64,000 bases of DNA, taken from NCBI GenBank assembly GCA_963789515.1, contig CAWBKW010000006.1:21061-85060 (forward strand), read 5' to 3'. Below, piece after piece: positions 8,640 to 17,209 of this stretch (position 1 is its first letter; each line of letters starts with the position of its first letter). The notes below the pieces were generated by a model that saw only the letters and a program-made list of their open reading frames with translations, was not told the DNA's origin and ran no database searches. Made by a program: the position numbers and the translations under genes. The DNA is from JBAXEO01 sp963789515 (GTDB taxonomy: Bacteria > Actinomycetota > Coriobacteriia > Anaerosomatales > JAAXUF01).

Positions 8640-9955
8640 GGTCGGCCTCCCTCTCCGCGCCGGTCTCCTCGGGCGCGGTCACCCGTATCCTCGCGATGCG
8701 CCGTCTCCGCATCGTCTGTACGCGGAACTGGTAGCCCTTGCGCTCGTAGCGCTCTCCCGGAACCGGGATGTGGCCGAGCTGCGAGAGCAGCCACCCCGCG
8801 ATCGTCTCGTACTCGTCGGACTCCTCGGCAGGGATGCCGCGCTCGATGGCCTCCTCGATGTCCAGCCGTCCGTCGAAGATCCACTCACGAGGACCCACCT
8901 GCTGGATGAAGCGATGCTCGCGGTCGAACTCGTCGGCGATCTCTCCCACGATCTCCTCGACGATGTCCTCCATGGTGGCCAGACCGGCGGTGCCCCCGTA
9001 CTCGTCGACCACGATCGCCATCTGGTTGTGCATGGCACGCATCTCCGAGAGGAGCGGCAGGATCTTCTTGGTCTCGGGGACGAAGACCGCCTCGCGCATG
9101 TGCTCGGTGATGTGCTTGTCGTGGCCGCCCTCGGAGAGCGGGGTGACCAGGTCCTTGAGCAGGGCGACGCCCACGATGCGGTCGCGGTTCTCCGAGAAGA
9201 TCGGTATACGGGAGAAGCCCGTCCCGCGCATGATCTCCGCGGCCTCGAGAACGGTGGTGGTATCGGACGCGAGCACCATGTCGACACGGGGCACCATGAT
9301 CTCGCGCGCCACGGTATCGCCCAGCTCGAAGATCTCGTGGATCATGCGTTTCTCTTCGTCGAGCAGAGCTCCCCTGCTCGGTGACCAGGAGCTTGATCTC
9401 CTCCTCGGAGACGCCTGGTCGGCCGCCCTTGCTCTTCATGCCGATGAGACGCGAGACGAAGTTGGTCGAGATCGTCAGGAACCACACGACGGGACCGAAC
9501 GCCCGCTCGAGCCACAGCACCGGCGCGGCCACGGCGGTCGCGACCTTCTCGGCACGCTGCAGGCCGAGTCGCTTCGGGACGAGCTCGCCGAAGATGAGGG
9601 TCACGTAGGAGATCATGAGGGTGACGAGCACGACGGCAAGGCCCGGGGCTATCCGCGCAAGCCAGTCGGCCCCGAAGGACTCAAGCCAGGCCTCGACGGG
9701 CTTGGCGAGCGTCACCGCGCCGGCGGAGGCCGCCAGGAATCCCACCACGGTGATGCAGATCTGAATGGTCGAGAGCAGCCGAGTGGGGTCTTCGATGAGC
9801 TTCAGGGCCGTCTTGGCGCCGCTCGATCCCTCTTCGGCGCGCTGCCGGAGCACCGCGCGCCGCGCACTGATGAGTGCGATCTCGGCGGCCGCGAAGTAGC
9901 CGCCGACCGCGGTGAGGGCGAGGATGAGCAGCACCTGCACGCCGACTGTGTCCAT
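8632..9955 (-). CDS. CNNM/CorC-type transporter-associated protein (one frameshift)
   Basis: The start is ATG 9955 (MDTVGVQVLL), because the upstream extension lacks family similarity. The N-terminal DUF21/CNNM region has about four helices, including GGYFAAAEIALISARRAVL and VTLIFGELVPKRLGLQ, the usual signatures. The frame breaks near 9368: it should read VTEQGELLDEEKRMIHEIFE but shifts after VTEQG. The second half has two CBS domains (MVPRVDMVLASDT, FSRIPIFSENRDRIVG, MAIVVDEYGGTAGLATMEDI) and a CorC_HlyC domain ending in RIARIRVT. The family (hemolysin C/CorC/YfjD) is linked to Mg2+ or Na+ efflux. Restored length about 441 residues, normal. Its stop overlaps the LiaF-like gene start. Confidence 0.85.
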
Positions 9956-10142
9956 GAGGTGTAGGTTACCAGCATCCGTGGGCCGGAAACCGCCGCAGAC
10001 GCAGCGGATGCGCGGGATTGCGGGCGGAACACTCAACCTCGCGCGCCGGAAGCCCGATAGTGGGAGAGTGGACGCCCCCTCGCAGGTCAGAAACGCGGGT
10101 GCGCTACTATGCGCTGAGGGTGCTACAGGGAGGTCTGACGCA

Positions 10143-12122
10143 ATGCCTGATGCTGCCGCCATGAGGAGCCTCGAAGCTGTGCTGCGCTCGCTTGCGACGG
10201 CAGCTCGCTCGCTGCGCCTCTATCCGGCCGCCAGCCCCATCCCGCTCCAGTCCGTCCAAGCGGTGAAGAACGCCTTGAGCGAGTACTTCGCGAGCGGCGC
10301 CGACACCCTGTGCATCGCGCTCGCGCGCGAGGGCTTCTCGGTCGACGGGGTGCCGCTCGGCGCGCAGATTCCGGGTGCGCGGGACCTCTCCGACGACCTG
10401 CGCGCGCACGGTGTCGCCGAGATCGAGGTGTCCTCGGACGTATCCGGCAACGAGCTGCTCACCTTCCTCACCGTGGTAGCTCGGCCCGTTGAAGAGGTGC
10501 GGGACGAGGGCGGCGTCGCCGCTCTCGCCGCTGCCGGCGGGGTCTGCAATCTCCGAATCTCCGAGGTCCGGCTCGCGGTCGTCGAGCAGGCGCTCGACGC
10601 GGATGCGGCCACCGAGGACTACTTGCTCAGCCTGGCCGAGGATCCCGAAGGACTCGCGGCGTGGTACGCCACCGCTGCGGCCGGTGATCCCGTGAGTTTC
10701 GAGGCCGGTCTCATCGACCTGGTCCGCTCGGCGGGTGATGAGGGCGCCTCGCGACTGATGAGGTCGCTCGGTACCGCATTCCAGGCGCAACCGCCTTCGG
10801 GGCAGGACGCCCTGCTCAGCCTGGCCATGAAGCCGGGACCCGTACGAGACCTCGTCAGCGAACTCTTCGCGAGCCTCGATGCCGCTCAGATCGCAGGGTC
10901 GATCCTGTCGGGCGCCTTCGGCAAGAACATGCTGGCCCTTTCCAACGCGCTCAGCACGCTGCCGCTCGAAGAGGCGGCCGTGGACGTGCGTGCGGAGCTC
11001 GAGGACATGCTGGCACGCACCGGCCACAGCGCCGACGAGACCGAGTTCCTCGACCACATGCTCGAGGTGCGTGCGTTGGACGAGCCGGAGCCGTCCCTCG
11101 TCACCTCGGACGCCACCTACCGGGCCGTTCTCGCCGCGTCGACACTCACCGACCAGGATGTGTCCCGTGCGTGTGAAGCGGTCAGTGCCTCGGGTCGGGA
11201 CATCAACGCCGCCGGGGTGCGCGCCATGCTCGCGCTCATGGACGAGCAGACCGACTTCGAGCGCTACTGCCGCAGCGCCGAGAACCTCGCGGGCGTCGTG
11301 CCGGGCCTCATCGAACAGGGCGACCTCGCTCTTGCGTCGACCGTCCTGACCGAACTCGTCAACCGGCAGACGCACAACACCGGACCCTGGCCGGAGCTTT
11401 CGGGACGGCTCGAGGCCGCACTCGGTACCGCCGCCGGACCGCGATCGATGCGCGCGCTCGTCAAAGCGGTGGCCGCCGACCCCTCGCTCGTGGGCGAGGC
11501 GCGCGAGATCGTCCGCTATGCGGGCGATTCCGGCGGTCCGCCCCTGGTTGCCGAGGGCATCGCGCTCAAGGACGAGGGGCTTGCCGTAGCCGAGCAGCTG
11601 CTCGGACGCCGTGTGATCGACCTGCTCAACGCCGCTGCGCCGGACATCCCATGGCATCTGCTCGGTCCCGTCGTGCGCCGGCTCGCGGCCGAGGGGGATC
11701 CTCACTCGATTGCGACCATCGAGGCCCTCATGGAGCGACCTGACGAACAGTCCCGCAGGGAGGTCGTCGCCGCGCTCGTGTCGGCTCAGGGACCACAGGC
11801 CAACCGGCTCCTCGCCGGTGCGCTGCGCGATCCGCGGCCCGAGACCGTCACGGTCGCCGCTCGTGCGATCGCGAGAAGCGGCGAGCCCGGCTCGGCGGCG
11901 TTGCTCGCGGCACGGCTCGGCGAACTCGACATCGACCGCGGGGACTTCCTGCTCGCCAAGGAGCTCATCGGGGCGCTCGCCCGCACTCCGGAGCCCGCCG
12001 CCGACGAGGCGCTTGCCAAGCTCGGTTCGCGGCGCTCGTTCATGCGACGCGGCCACTTCGCTGACGTCCAGTCGCTCGTCGCGGAAGCGCAGCGGGCGCG
12101 CCGAGGGGGGATCGCAACATGA
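10143..12122 (+). CDS. HEAT-repeat protein of the second HEAT/HD-GYP pair
   Basis: A 659-residue protein. The ATG at 10143 has GGGAGG about 9 bases upstream; the open frame extends further 5' but without similarity. Residues about 5-110 repeat the shared N-terminal domain (ARSLRLYPAASPIP, DGVPLGAQIPG, DVSGNELLTFLTVV). The remainder is all-helical and ends in HEAT-like repeats (ALRDPRPETVTVAARAIARS, SAALLAARLGELDIDRGDF). No enzymatic motif is visible. Its TGA overlaps the ATG of the downstream HD-GYP gene as ATGA, as in the first pair. It is divergent from the CorC-like gene, with about 190 bp between for promoters. A scaffold role is inferred. Confidence 0.8.
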   Translation: MPDAAAMRSLEAVLRSLATAARSLRLYPAASPIPLQSVQAVKNALSEYFASGADTLCIALAREGFSVDGVPLGAQIPGARDLSDDLRAHGVAEIEVSSDVSGNELLTFLTVVARPVEEVRDEGGVAALAAAGGVCNLRISEVRLAVVEQALDADAATEDYLLSLAEDPEGLAAWYATAAAGDPVSFEAGLIDLVRSAGDEGASRLMRSLGTAFQAQPPSGQDALLSLAMKPGPVRDLVSELFASLDAAQIAGSILSGAFGKNMLALSNALSTLPLEEAAVDVRAELEDMLARTGHSADETEFLDHMLEVRALDEPEPSLVTSDATYRAVLAASTLTDQDVSRACEAVSASGRDINAAGVRAMLALMDEQTDFERYCRSAENLAGVVPGLIEQGDLALASTVLTELVNRQTHNTGPWPELSGRLEAALGTAAGPRSMRALVKAVAADPSLVGEAREIVRYAGDSGGPPLVAEGIALKDEGLAVAEQLLGRRVIDLLNAAAPDIPWHLLGPVVRRLAAEGDPHSIATIEALMERPDEQSRREVVAALVSAQGPQANRLLAGALRDPRPETVTVAARAIARSGEPGSAALLAARLGELDIDRGDFLLAKELIGALARTPEPAADEALAKLGSRRSFMRRGHFADVQSLVAEAQRARRGGIAT

Positions 12123-13447
12123 GGACCCCCTCCGACGTCGTGGTCGCACTCGGGGCCTGCCGGCGTGCCGTCCAGCTCTACCCGCCGTCGCATCCCGCGT
12201 TTCGAGAGGCCTTGGATTCGCTCGAGGCCGCGGTCCATGACGTGGCGATCAACGACCCCTTCGTCCTCAACGTGCATCAGGGCCGCCTGTACCAGGGCAG
12301 TGTCGTCATCTCCGACGACGGCGCGGGTGTGCAGTCGGTCGCAGAGGCCCTGGAGGAGCGGTCGATCGAGTCCCTGACCTTCCTCCCCACGCTCACGCGC
12401 GCGGATGCGCTCGGGCTGGTCGAGGTCCTCACGCTTCGCCCCGGTCCCGACCTGGACGTGAGCGCGGAACTGCAGGCGCGTGGCGTCTTTGGGATCACCG
12501 TTGCGTTCCTCGCCGACGAGACGGATGTCGAGGACGCGGTCGAACGCGAGGAGCGCGACCGACTCCGCGATCAGGACCGTGCGCTGTACAACCGGCTTCT
12601 TTCGAGTCTGCGAACGATCTCTCAGCAGCTCACCAGCGGCGGTGGCGCGGATCTGAGCCAGACGAGCGGGATGGTCACCGGTGTGCTGGACCGCCTGCTG
12701 GAGGACCCCGCCGCGATGCTCGCACTTGCGACCATACGCGGTGTGGGCGAGCGAACGCTCTTCCACTCGCTCAACGTCATGATCTACTCGCTTGCGTTGG
12801 GCGGCCGGCTCGGACTGCCTGAGCAGAGCCTCCCGAGCCTGGGCACTGCTGCGCTCCTGCACGACGTCGGCAAGTCCGCGTTCGACCAGGGCGACCTCGC
12901 TCAAGCCGAACGCCTGCGCGCGCTGCATCCCAAGATGGGCGCCGAGATCCTGCAGCGGGTCTCTCTTGACGATCCCGCGCCCATGCTCGCCGCCTTCGAG
13001 CATCACATGAACGTGGATGGGACGGGATTCCCGCAGCGACCGGCAGACTACATCGCGCATCCCTACAGCCGCATGATCGCGGTTGCGAACCGCTACGAGA
13101 ACCTCACGAACGCGACGCACGAACGTATGGCCCTGACCCCCGACCGTGCCGTGCTGCAAGTCCTACGCGACGCAGGTTCGATGCTCGACCCGTTCTTCGC
13201 GCGGCTCTTCGCCAGCGCGATGGGCGTATTCCCGGTAGGCTGCCTCGTCCGGCTGTCCGACCAGTCTGTCGGAGTCGTCGAACGGGCCGGTTCCGACCCC
13301 TTGGCCCCGCAGCTCCGGCTGACGTTCGACGCATCCGGGACCGAGCTCGAGCATCCGCAGCACATGGATCTCGCTCAGGGGAGTGTGCGCATCGTCGAGG
13401 TCATCGCACAGGAGTCGGTCAACATCGAGGTCTCCGACAAGCTCTGA
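12119..13447 (+). CDS. Degenerate HD-GYP protein of the second pair
   Basis: A 442-residue protein. The N-terminal shared domain (CRRAVQLYPPSHPAFREAL, DDGAGVQSVAEALEERSIES) is followed by a coiled-coil-like linker and an HD-GYP-type domain. The HD pair is retained (LLHDVGK) and so is the HH pair (FEHHMNVDGTGFP), but GYP has become GFP. The motif normally IADxxDAMTS reads VANRYENLTN, replacing the metal-ligand Asp with Asn. Compared with the paralogue at 586-2073 it may therefore be a binding or regulatory form rather than an active phosphodiesterase. Translationally coupled to the HEAT gene. Cytoplasmic. Confidence 0.82.
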   Translation: MRTPSDVVVALGACRRAVQLYPPSHPAFREALDSLEAAVHDVAINDPFVLNVHQGRLYQGSVVISDDGAGVQSVAEALEERSIESLTFLPTLTRADALGLVEVLTLRPGPDLDVSAELQARGVFGITVAFLADETDVEDAVEREERDRLRDQDRALYNRLLSSLRTISQQLTSGGGADLSQTSGMVTGVLDRLLEDPAAMLALATIRGVGERTLFHSLNVMIYSLALGGRLGLPEQSLPSLGTAALLHDVGKSAFDQGDLAQAERLRALHPKMGAEILQRVSLDDPAPMLAAFEHHMNVDGTGFPQRPADYIAHPYSRMIAVANRYENLTNATHERMALTPDRAVLQVLRDAGSMLDPFFARLFASAMGVFPVGCLVRLSDQSVGVVERAGSDPLAPQLRLTFDASGTELEHPQHMDLAQGSVRIVEVIAQESVNIEVSDKL

Positions 13448-13454
13448 GCACCGG

Positions 13455-13811
13455 CTACTTCTCAGGGCCCTTGCCGATTCCGTGCAGCACCAACGCGATG
13501 AGTGCCAACCGCCTGCTGCGGTCTTGGCACGCCTCTACGAACTCCTGAACCTGCTCGCGGGCCTCCGGGGTGGGCTCGTAGCGTATGAGACCCCCCGCGC
13601 ACTGCAGGATTCCGCCGCGGCACAACTCGTCGACCTCGGGTTCGACCTCTTCGACCCTCCGCCCCAGACGTGACGCCAGGCCCGACGCATCCAGTACCGC
13701 AGTGGGATTGCGATCGAAGAAGACGATGATGTCCCATGCCAGGAGAGACCTGACATGGAGTTCCACGAACCGCGTGACCGTGGGTCCTAAGACCCCCTCA
13801 AGGTCATACAA
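13455..13811 (-). CDS. Small winged-helix-like protein, unknown function
   Basis: A 118-residue soluble protein converging on the second HD-GYP gene (7 bp between stops). Residues about 30-90 (FFDRNPTAVLDASGLASRLG, VDELCRGGILQCAGG, LIRYEPTPEAREQVQEF) look like a DNA-binding winged helix: helix, helix, recognition helix, then a wing ending in a Tyr-containing strand. I do not recognise the family. It could be a transcription factor or a structural domain that has lost DNA binding. The coding call is supported by amino-acid composition and lack of overlap with other genes. Confidence 0.55.
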   Translation of the reverse strand: MYDLEGVLGPTVTRFVELHVRSLLAWDIIVFFDRNPTAVLDASGLASRLGRRVEEVEPEVDELCRGGILQCAGGLIRYEPTPEAREQVQEFVEACQDRSRRLALIALVLHGIGKGPEK

Positions 13812-13988
13812 GCTCTGGACCGTCCTTCGGGTCGAATGACCGCACCTGCACGAGCTCGCCCAGCTGAACCGCGCGCTGCCATGCGTGTCGGCAGGCGCTG
13901 CAGCTTCAGTCTAGCGACAAGGAGCCCCGTTGACACCTGCGGGGATCGACAACGTCGTTCACGGCACAGCGGGACCCGGGGTTCCGCT

Positions 13989-14393
13989 CTACGAATCGTC
14001 TTGCATGGTGCAGATCTTCTGCATGCGAGCCGCCGAAGCGTACATGATCGCCGAGATCACCATCGGGAGTGCGAGCAGAAAGGCCATCGCGCCCCATGCG
14101 CCGCCCGACCAGCCCGCCAATGAGCCCCAAACCACGATTCCCAGAGCGCCGAGCGCGAGGAGCAGCGCAGCCAGATTCTCGTAGAAGAGCCCGACCACGA
14201 AGACGATGATCAAGCCGCCCGAGAAGAGCAGCCCGTATGCCGTCGCAACGCCGAGGGGCTGACCCTGATAGGCGTACTGATTGCCGAACCCCATCCAGAA
14301 CGTGAACAGGATTCCCAGAATGACCAGAAAGCGGGCGACGATACGCTGGGCGTTCATCTGCTCGGACTTGCAGGTGCGTGCGAGTAGTTCCAC
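13989..14393 (-). CDS. Small four-helix membrane protein, unknown
   Basis: 134 residues. Four hydrophobic segments are visible: near residues 20-38 (VARFLVILGILFTFWMGF), 50-70, 72-92 and 98-115. The GTG at 14393 is preferred because GAAGGAG sits 7 bases upstream. It precedes no recognised partner but lies just downstream of the flavin reductase gene in the same orientation (about 80 bp), so it could be cotranscribed and act as a membrane subunit for that redox protein. That link is only positional. No haem-ligand histidine pattern is present, so it is unlikely to be a cytochrome b. Confidence 0.6.
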   Translation of the reverse strand: MELLARTCKSEQMNAQRIVARFLVILGILFTFWMGFGNQYAYQGQPLGVATAYGLLFSGGLIIVFVVGLFYENLAALLLALGALGIVVWGSLAGWSGGAWGAMAFLLALPMVISAIMYASAARMQKICTMQDDS

Positions 14394-14471
14394 AGGACAT
14401 CTCCTTCAACGCGACGTATGGGCGGCAGAGGAGCGTTGCTCGTGGGAATTGTTCCCATCCGCGGGCGCCTC

Positions 14472-15215
14472 CTATCGCGGGGCAGGATCGCCGCCGACCT
14501 GCGGAGGCACGGATGGCTGCGGCCTGAAGCGCTCCACGAGCCTGCGCTCCGGACGCACCTCGAGTTCGTCGAGGACCAGTTCCATCGACTCGACCATCGG
14601 CGGGGGTCCCGCAACGATGAACGGCCTGTCGTCTTCCGGGGGCCCAAGGTGTCGGCGGACCGTCTCGGCCGTGATGAATCCCCTCTCGCCGCTCCACCCC
14701 GCCGGCGGCTGCTCGAAGCACAGCACCGTGCGAACGCCGTTCGACGCCATCGCAGCGAACTCGGCCTCGAACGGCACGCACGACGCGTCGCGGTTTCCGT
14801 AGAAGAGCAGCGCATCGTCAAAGACGCGCCCGGTTGCGCAGGCGTCCCTGAGCATGCTGCGCGCAGGTGTGATCCCCACGCCCCCGACCAGGAACGCCAC
14901 CCGGCCCGAGTCCGGCGGCAACCTCAAGCGCCCTCCCGGGCCGGTCACAGAGGCATGATCACCGGGGGCCAGGTCCTTGAGCGCATTCTTGAACGCCGAG
15001 CCGGAGAGCCGTGTCGTGATCTCGAGGTAGTCGTCGCTCGGCGCCGAGCAGATCGTGAAGGTCTCGGCGAGGCGTGACTCGCCGACGGACAGCGTCAGCA
15101 CGATCCACTGCCCGGCGACGAACACGAATCCGGGCGGACGGGAGAACCGTGCCGACACCACGTCGGCACCGCACGCGTCCTGTCCGAGGTAGTCAACGTC
15201 GTGGGCAGAGCCCAT
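14472..15215 (-). CDS. Flavin reductase (ferredoxin-NADP reductase-like)
   Basis: A 247-residue oxidoreductase. Residues 1-105 form a FAD-binding barrel with GQWIVLTL and RLAETFTICSAP (the R-x-[YF]-[TS]-x-x-S motif in variant form). The NAD(P) domain follows with FLVGGVGITPARSML, LLFYGNRDASCVPFEAEF and IVAGPPPMVESMELVL. No 2Fe-2S cysteine cluster is seen. ATG 15215 was chosen because the longer upstream frame overlaps the promoter region and lacks similarity; AGGACC precedes it. It is divergent from the molybdopterin lipoprotein gene, 88 bp away. This gives a plausible electron-delivery pair, though physical coupling would need a membrane step since one protein is cytoplasmic and the other extracytoplasmic. 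Confidence 0.8.
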   Translation of the reverse strand: MGSAHDVDYLGQDACGADVVSARFSRPPGFVFVAGQWIVLTLSVGESRLAETFTICSAPSDDYLEITTRLSGSAFKNALKDLAPGDHASVTGPGGRLRLPPDSGRVAFLVGGVGITPARSMLRDACATGRVFDDALLFYGNRDASCVPFEAEFAAMASNGVRTVLCFEQPPAGWSGERGFITAETVRRHLGPPEDDRPFIVAGPPPMVESMELVLDELEVRPERRLVERFRPQPSVPPQVGGDPAPR

Positions 15216-15303
15216 CGGTCCTCCGCAGCTGGTAGTTGAAGACTCCCTCGGGAACATACCCTTCAGCCGAGCGGTTGCTCGGCACATCCGAACGGAGAGT
15301 TCT

Positions 15304-16017
15304 ATGCACACGAACACACGGCTGTTGTCGTGGACACTCGCATTGGCCACCACCGCTCTGCTCGCCTCAGGCTGCGCTCGCCTCATTCCCCCCAGTGCGA
15401 CGCCCATCCCGCCGGCGGCGGCCGAGCAGAGCGCGGTACCGACGGCGACGGACTTGGGCACGGTCGAGGTGCGCGAATACAAGGGCAAGAAGCTCGACGC
15501 CGTCGCGAGCGAACCCGAGAACTCCATCAAGGGACCGCAGCAGGTGGACCGCTCGACCTACCGACTCGCCGTGACCGGCAAGGTCAAGCGGCCGCTCGAG
15601 CTGACCTACAAGCAGGTCTTGGCGATGCCCTCCTACCAGAAGGCGACCACGCTGAACTGCGTCGAAGGCTGGAGCAGGACCTACCTGTGGCAGGGTGTCC
15701 GACTGCGCGACCTGCTCGCCGACGCAGGATACGACCCGAGCGCAAAGACCGTGATCTTCACCAGTGCGGACGGCTACTCGACGTCCCTCCCGCTCGACTT
15801 CGTGGTCGATCGCAACCTGCTGCTCGCCTACGCGATGAACGGACAGGAGATTCCGCCGGAGCGCGGATTCCCGTTCCAGGTTGTCGCTGAAGACCGGCTC
15901 GGCTACAAGTGGGCGAAATGGGTGACCGGCATCGAGGTCTCCGACGATCCGAACTACAAGGGCTACTGGGAGACACGCGGCTACGACAACGACGCGATGC
16001 TCCCCGGCGCGAAGTAG
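15304..16017 (+). CDS. Molybdopterin-binding oxidoreductase lipoprotein
   Basis: A 237-residue protein with a lipoprotein signal: hydrophobic stretch then lipobox LLASGC, so Cys24 would be lipidated and the protein anchored outside the membrane. The mature part is a sulfite-oxidase/MsrP-type Moco domain: YRLAVTGKVKRPLELTYKQV, the presumed Mo-ligand Cys in LNCVEGWSRTYLWQGVRL (about residue 119), DGYSTSLPLDFV, LAYAMNGQEIPPERGFPF and GYKWAKWVTGIEV. It is shorter than sulfite oxidases, as in stand-alone Moco-domain proteins. Export without a twin-arginine motif is notable because Moco enzymes normally use Tat; only single Arg/Lys residues precede the hydrophobic region. Substrate unknown. Confidence 0.82.
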   Translation: MHTNTRLLSWTLALATTALLASGCARLIPPSATPIPPAAAEQSAVPTATDLGTVEVREYKGKKLDAVASEPENSIKGPQQVDRSTYRLAVTGKVKRPLELTYKQVLAMPSYQKATTLNCVEGWSRTYLWQGVRLRDLLADAGYDPSAKTVIFTSADGYSTSLPLDFVVDRNLLLAYAMNGQEIPPERGFPFQVVAEDRLGYKWAKWVTGIEVSDDPNYKGYWETRGYDNDAMLPGAK

Positions 16018-16043
16018 GCGCGCCAGTCGTACCCTGAGCGAAC

Positions 16044-16733
16044 CTAGGCCGGGATGATCACGAACAGGAGCACCGACAGGAAGTGCAGGATGCTTCCGGC
16101 GAGCACCCACAGGTGCCACACGGCGTGCATGTAGCGAACCTGCTTCATGACGTAGAAGACCGTCCCGAACGTGTAGCACAGACCGCCCGCCACCAAGAGC
16201 CAGACGCCGGCCGGCGGCAGTGCGGCGGTGAGCGGCCTGATCGAGAACACGATCATCCAGCCCATGCCGAGGTACACCGCCGCCGAAAGCCAGCGCGGGC
16301 GGTACGTCCAGAATGCCTCGGCGGCGATACCGGCGATCGCCAGAGTCCATATCACGCCGAAGACCACGAGGCCTCCGGACCCGCGCAGGGTCACGAGGCA
16401 GAACGGCGTGTACGTCCCCGCGATCAGTACGTAGATCCCGCAGTGGTCCAGGATCTTGAAGACGTGCTTGACGCGTTCCTGCGGGAAGCTGTGATAGAGG
16501 GTCGATGCGGTGTACTCGAGCACCAGAGATATCCCGTAGACGAGCGCGCTGGCGATGGCCCAGGGGTTGCCGCTCTGACCCGCGTACACGAGCAGCATCG
16601 TGAGTGCGGCGACCGACAGGCCGACGCCGAGCCCGTGGATGATGCTGTTGGCGATCTCCTCGCCCAACGTGTACGGGCGACCACGCGAGCTGCCCATCGG
16701 CTGTGCGGCCTGCCCGGCGTCCGACTGAGTCAC
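16044..16733 (-). CDS. Hemolysin III / PAQR-family membrane protein
   Basis: About 229 residues, seven predicted helices. Family landmarks: YTLGEEIANSIIHGLG, the SALVYGISLVLEYTASTLYHS motif with conserved Ser and His, ILDHCGIYVLIAGTYTPF, and the C-terminal YVMKQVRYMHAVWHLWVLAG with HxxxH. PAQR/YqfA-type proteins are putative metal-dependent hydrolases or membrane-stress proteins. The GTG at 16733 overlaps the tautomerase stop by four bases (GTGA), which supports that start over the longer frame; an internal ATG at 16697 is an alternative. Forms a two-gene unit with the tautomerase. Confidence 0.87.
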   Translation of the reverse strand: MTQSDAGQAAQPMGSSRGRPYTLGEEIANSIIHGLGVGLSVAALTMLLVYAGQSGNPWAIASALVYGISLVLEYTASTLYHSFPQERVKHVFKILDHCGIYVLIAGTYTPFCLVTLRGSGGLVVFGVIWTLAIAGIAAEAFWTYRPRWLSAAVYLGMGWMIVFSIRPLTAALPPAGVWLLVAGGLCYTFGTVFYVMKQVRYMHAVWHLWVLAGSILHFLSVLLFVIIPA

Positions 16734-17125
16734 GACTCGTCGTCGTCTTCGGCCGAGGACGTCAACGTGCACTGCATGACGCCGCCCAACGCGAAACACT
16801 CGGCGGACGGGTCGTTCACGAGCACCATGATGTCGTGCGAATAGATGCCGGGCTTCTCGCCGAGCCGCTGCACGATCGCGCTGTAGAGCGCCTCCTTCAG
16901 GTCCGGCCCTCGACCCGGCAGCATCGACACCTCGATGATCGTGAGCCGGTCGGAGCGGATCTCAGGAGCGTCGATGTTCTCGGCGGGAGTCTCGATCAGT
17001 CGCTGCATGACGCGCTCATCAGGCACGCCGAGTGACTCGACGATCGCCATGCGGACACCGTGGAGGATGTCGCGCTTGTAGGCAGTGGTCTTGCCGGACT
17101 GGATGTCGATTCGGACTATCGGCAT
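16730..17125 (-). CDS. 4-oxalocrotonate tautomerase-like protein (131 aa)
   Basis: The protein begins MPIVRIDIQSG, leaving the catalytic Pro2 at the mature N-terminus after Met removal, as required in the tautomerase superfamily. Two beta-alpha-beta halves are visible: residues 1-60 with KRDILHGVRMAIVESLGV, and 60-120 with LKEALYSAIVQRLGEKPGI. At 131 residues it is a fused, double-length (cis-CaaD/MSAD-like) form rather than the 60-residue 4-OT. Physiological substrate unknown. It sits upstream of and overlaps the hemolysin III gene. Confidence 0.85.
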   Translation of the reverse strand: MPIVRIDIQSGKTTAYKRDILHGVRMAIVESLGVPDERVMQRLIETPAENIDAPEIRSDRLTIIEVSMLPGRGPDLKEALYSAIVQRLGEKPGIYSHDIMVLVNDPSAECFALGGVMQCTLTSSAEDDDES

Positions 17126-17209
17126 GGCATCTCCCTCAGTTCACGCGTGATTCTACTATACCCACCGGTCAGGTTCGCACGGCACGAGGCCCCGATCCGG
17201 TTGACGCGT

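Noticed and set aside
10107..12149. A 680-residue minus-strand open frame opposite the second HEAT gene
   Set aside because: Arg/Gly/His-biased translation without motifs, and it conflicts with a well-supported plus-strand gene with a ribosome binding site and coupled neighbour.
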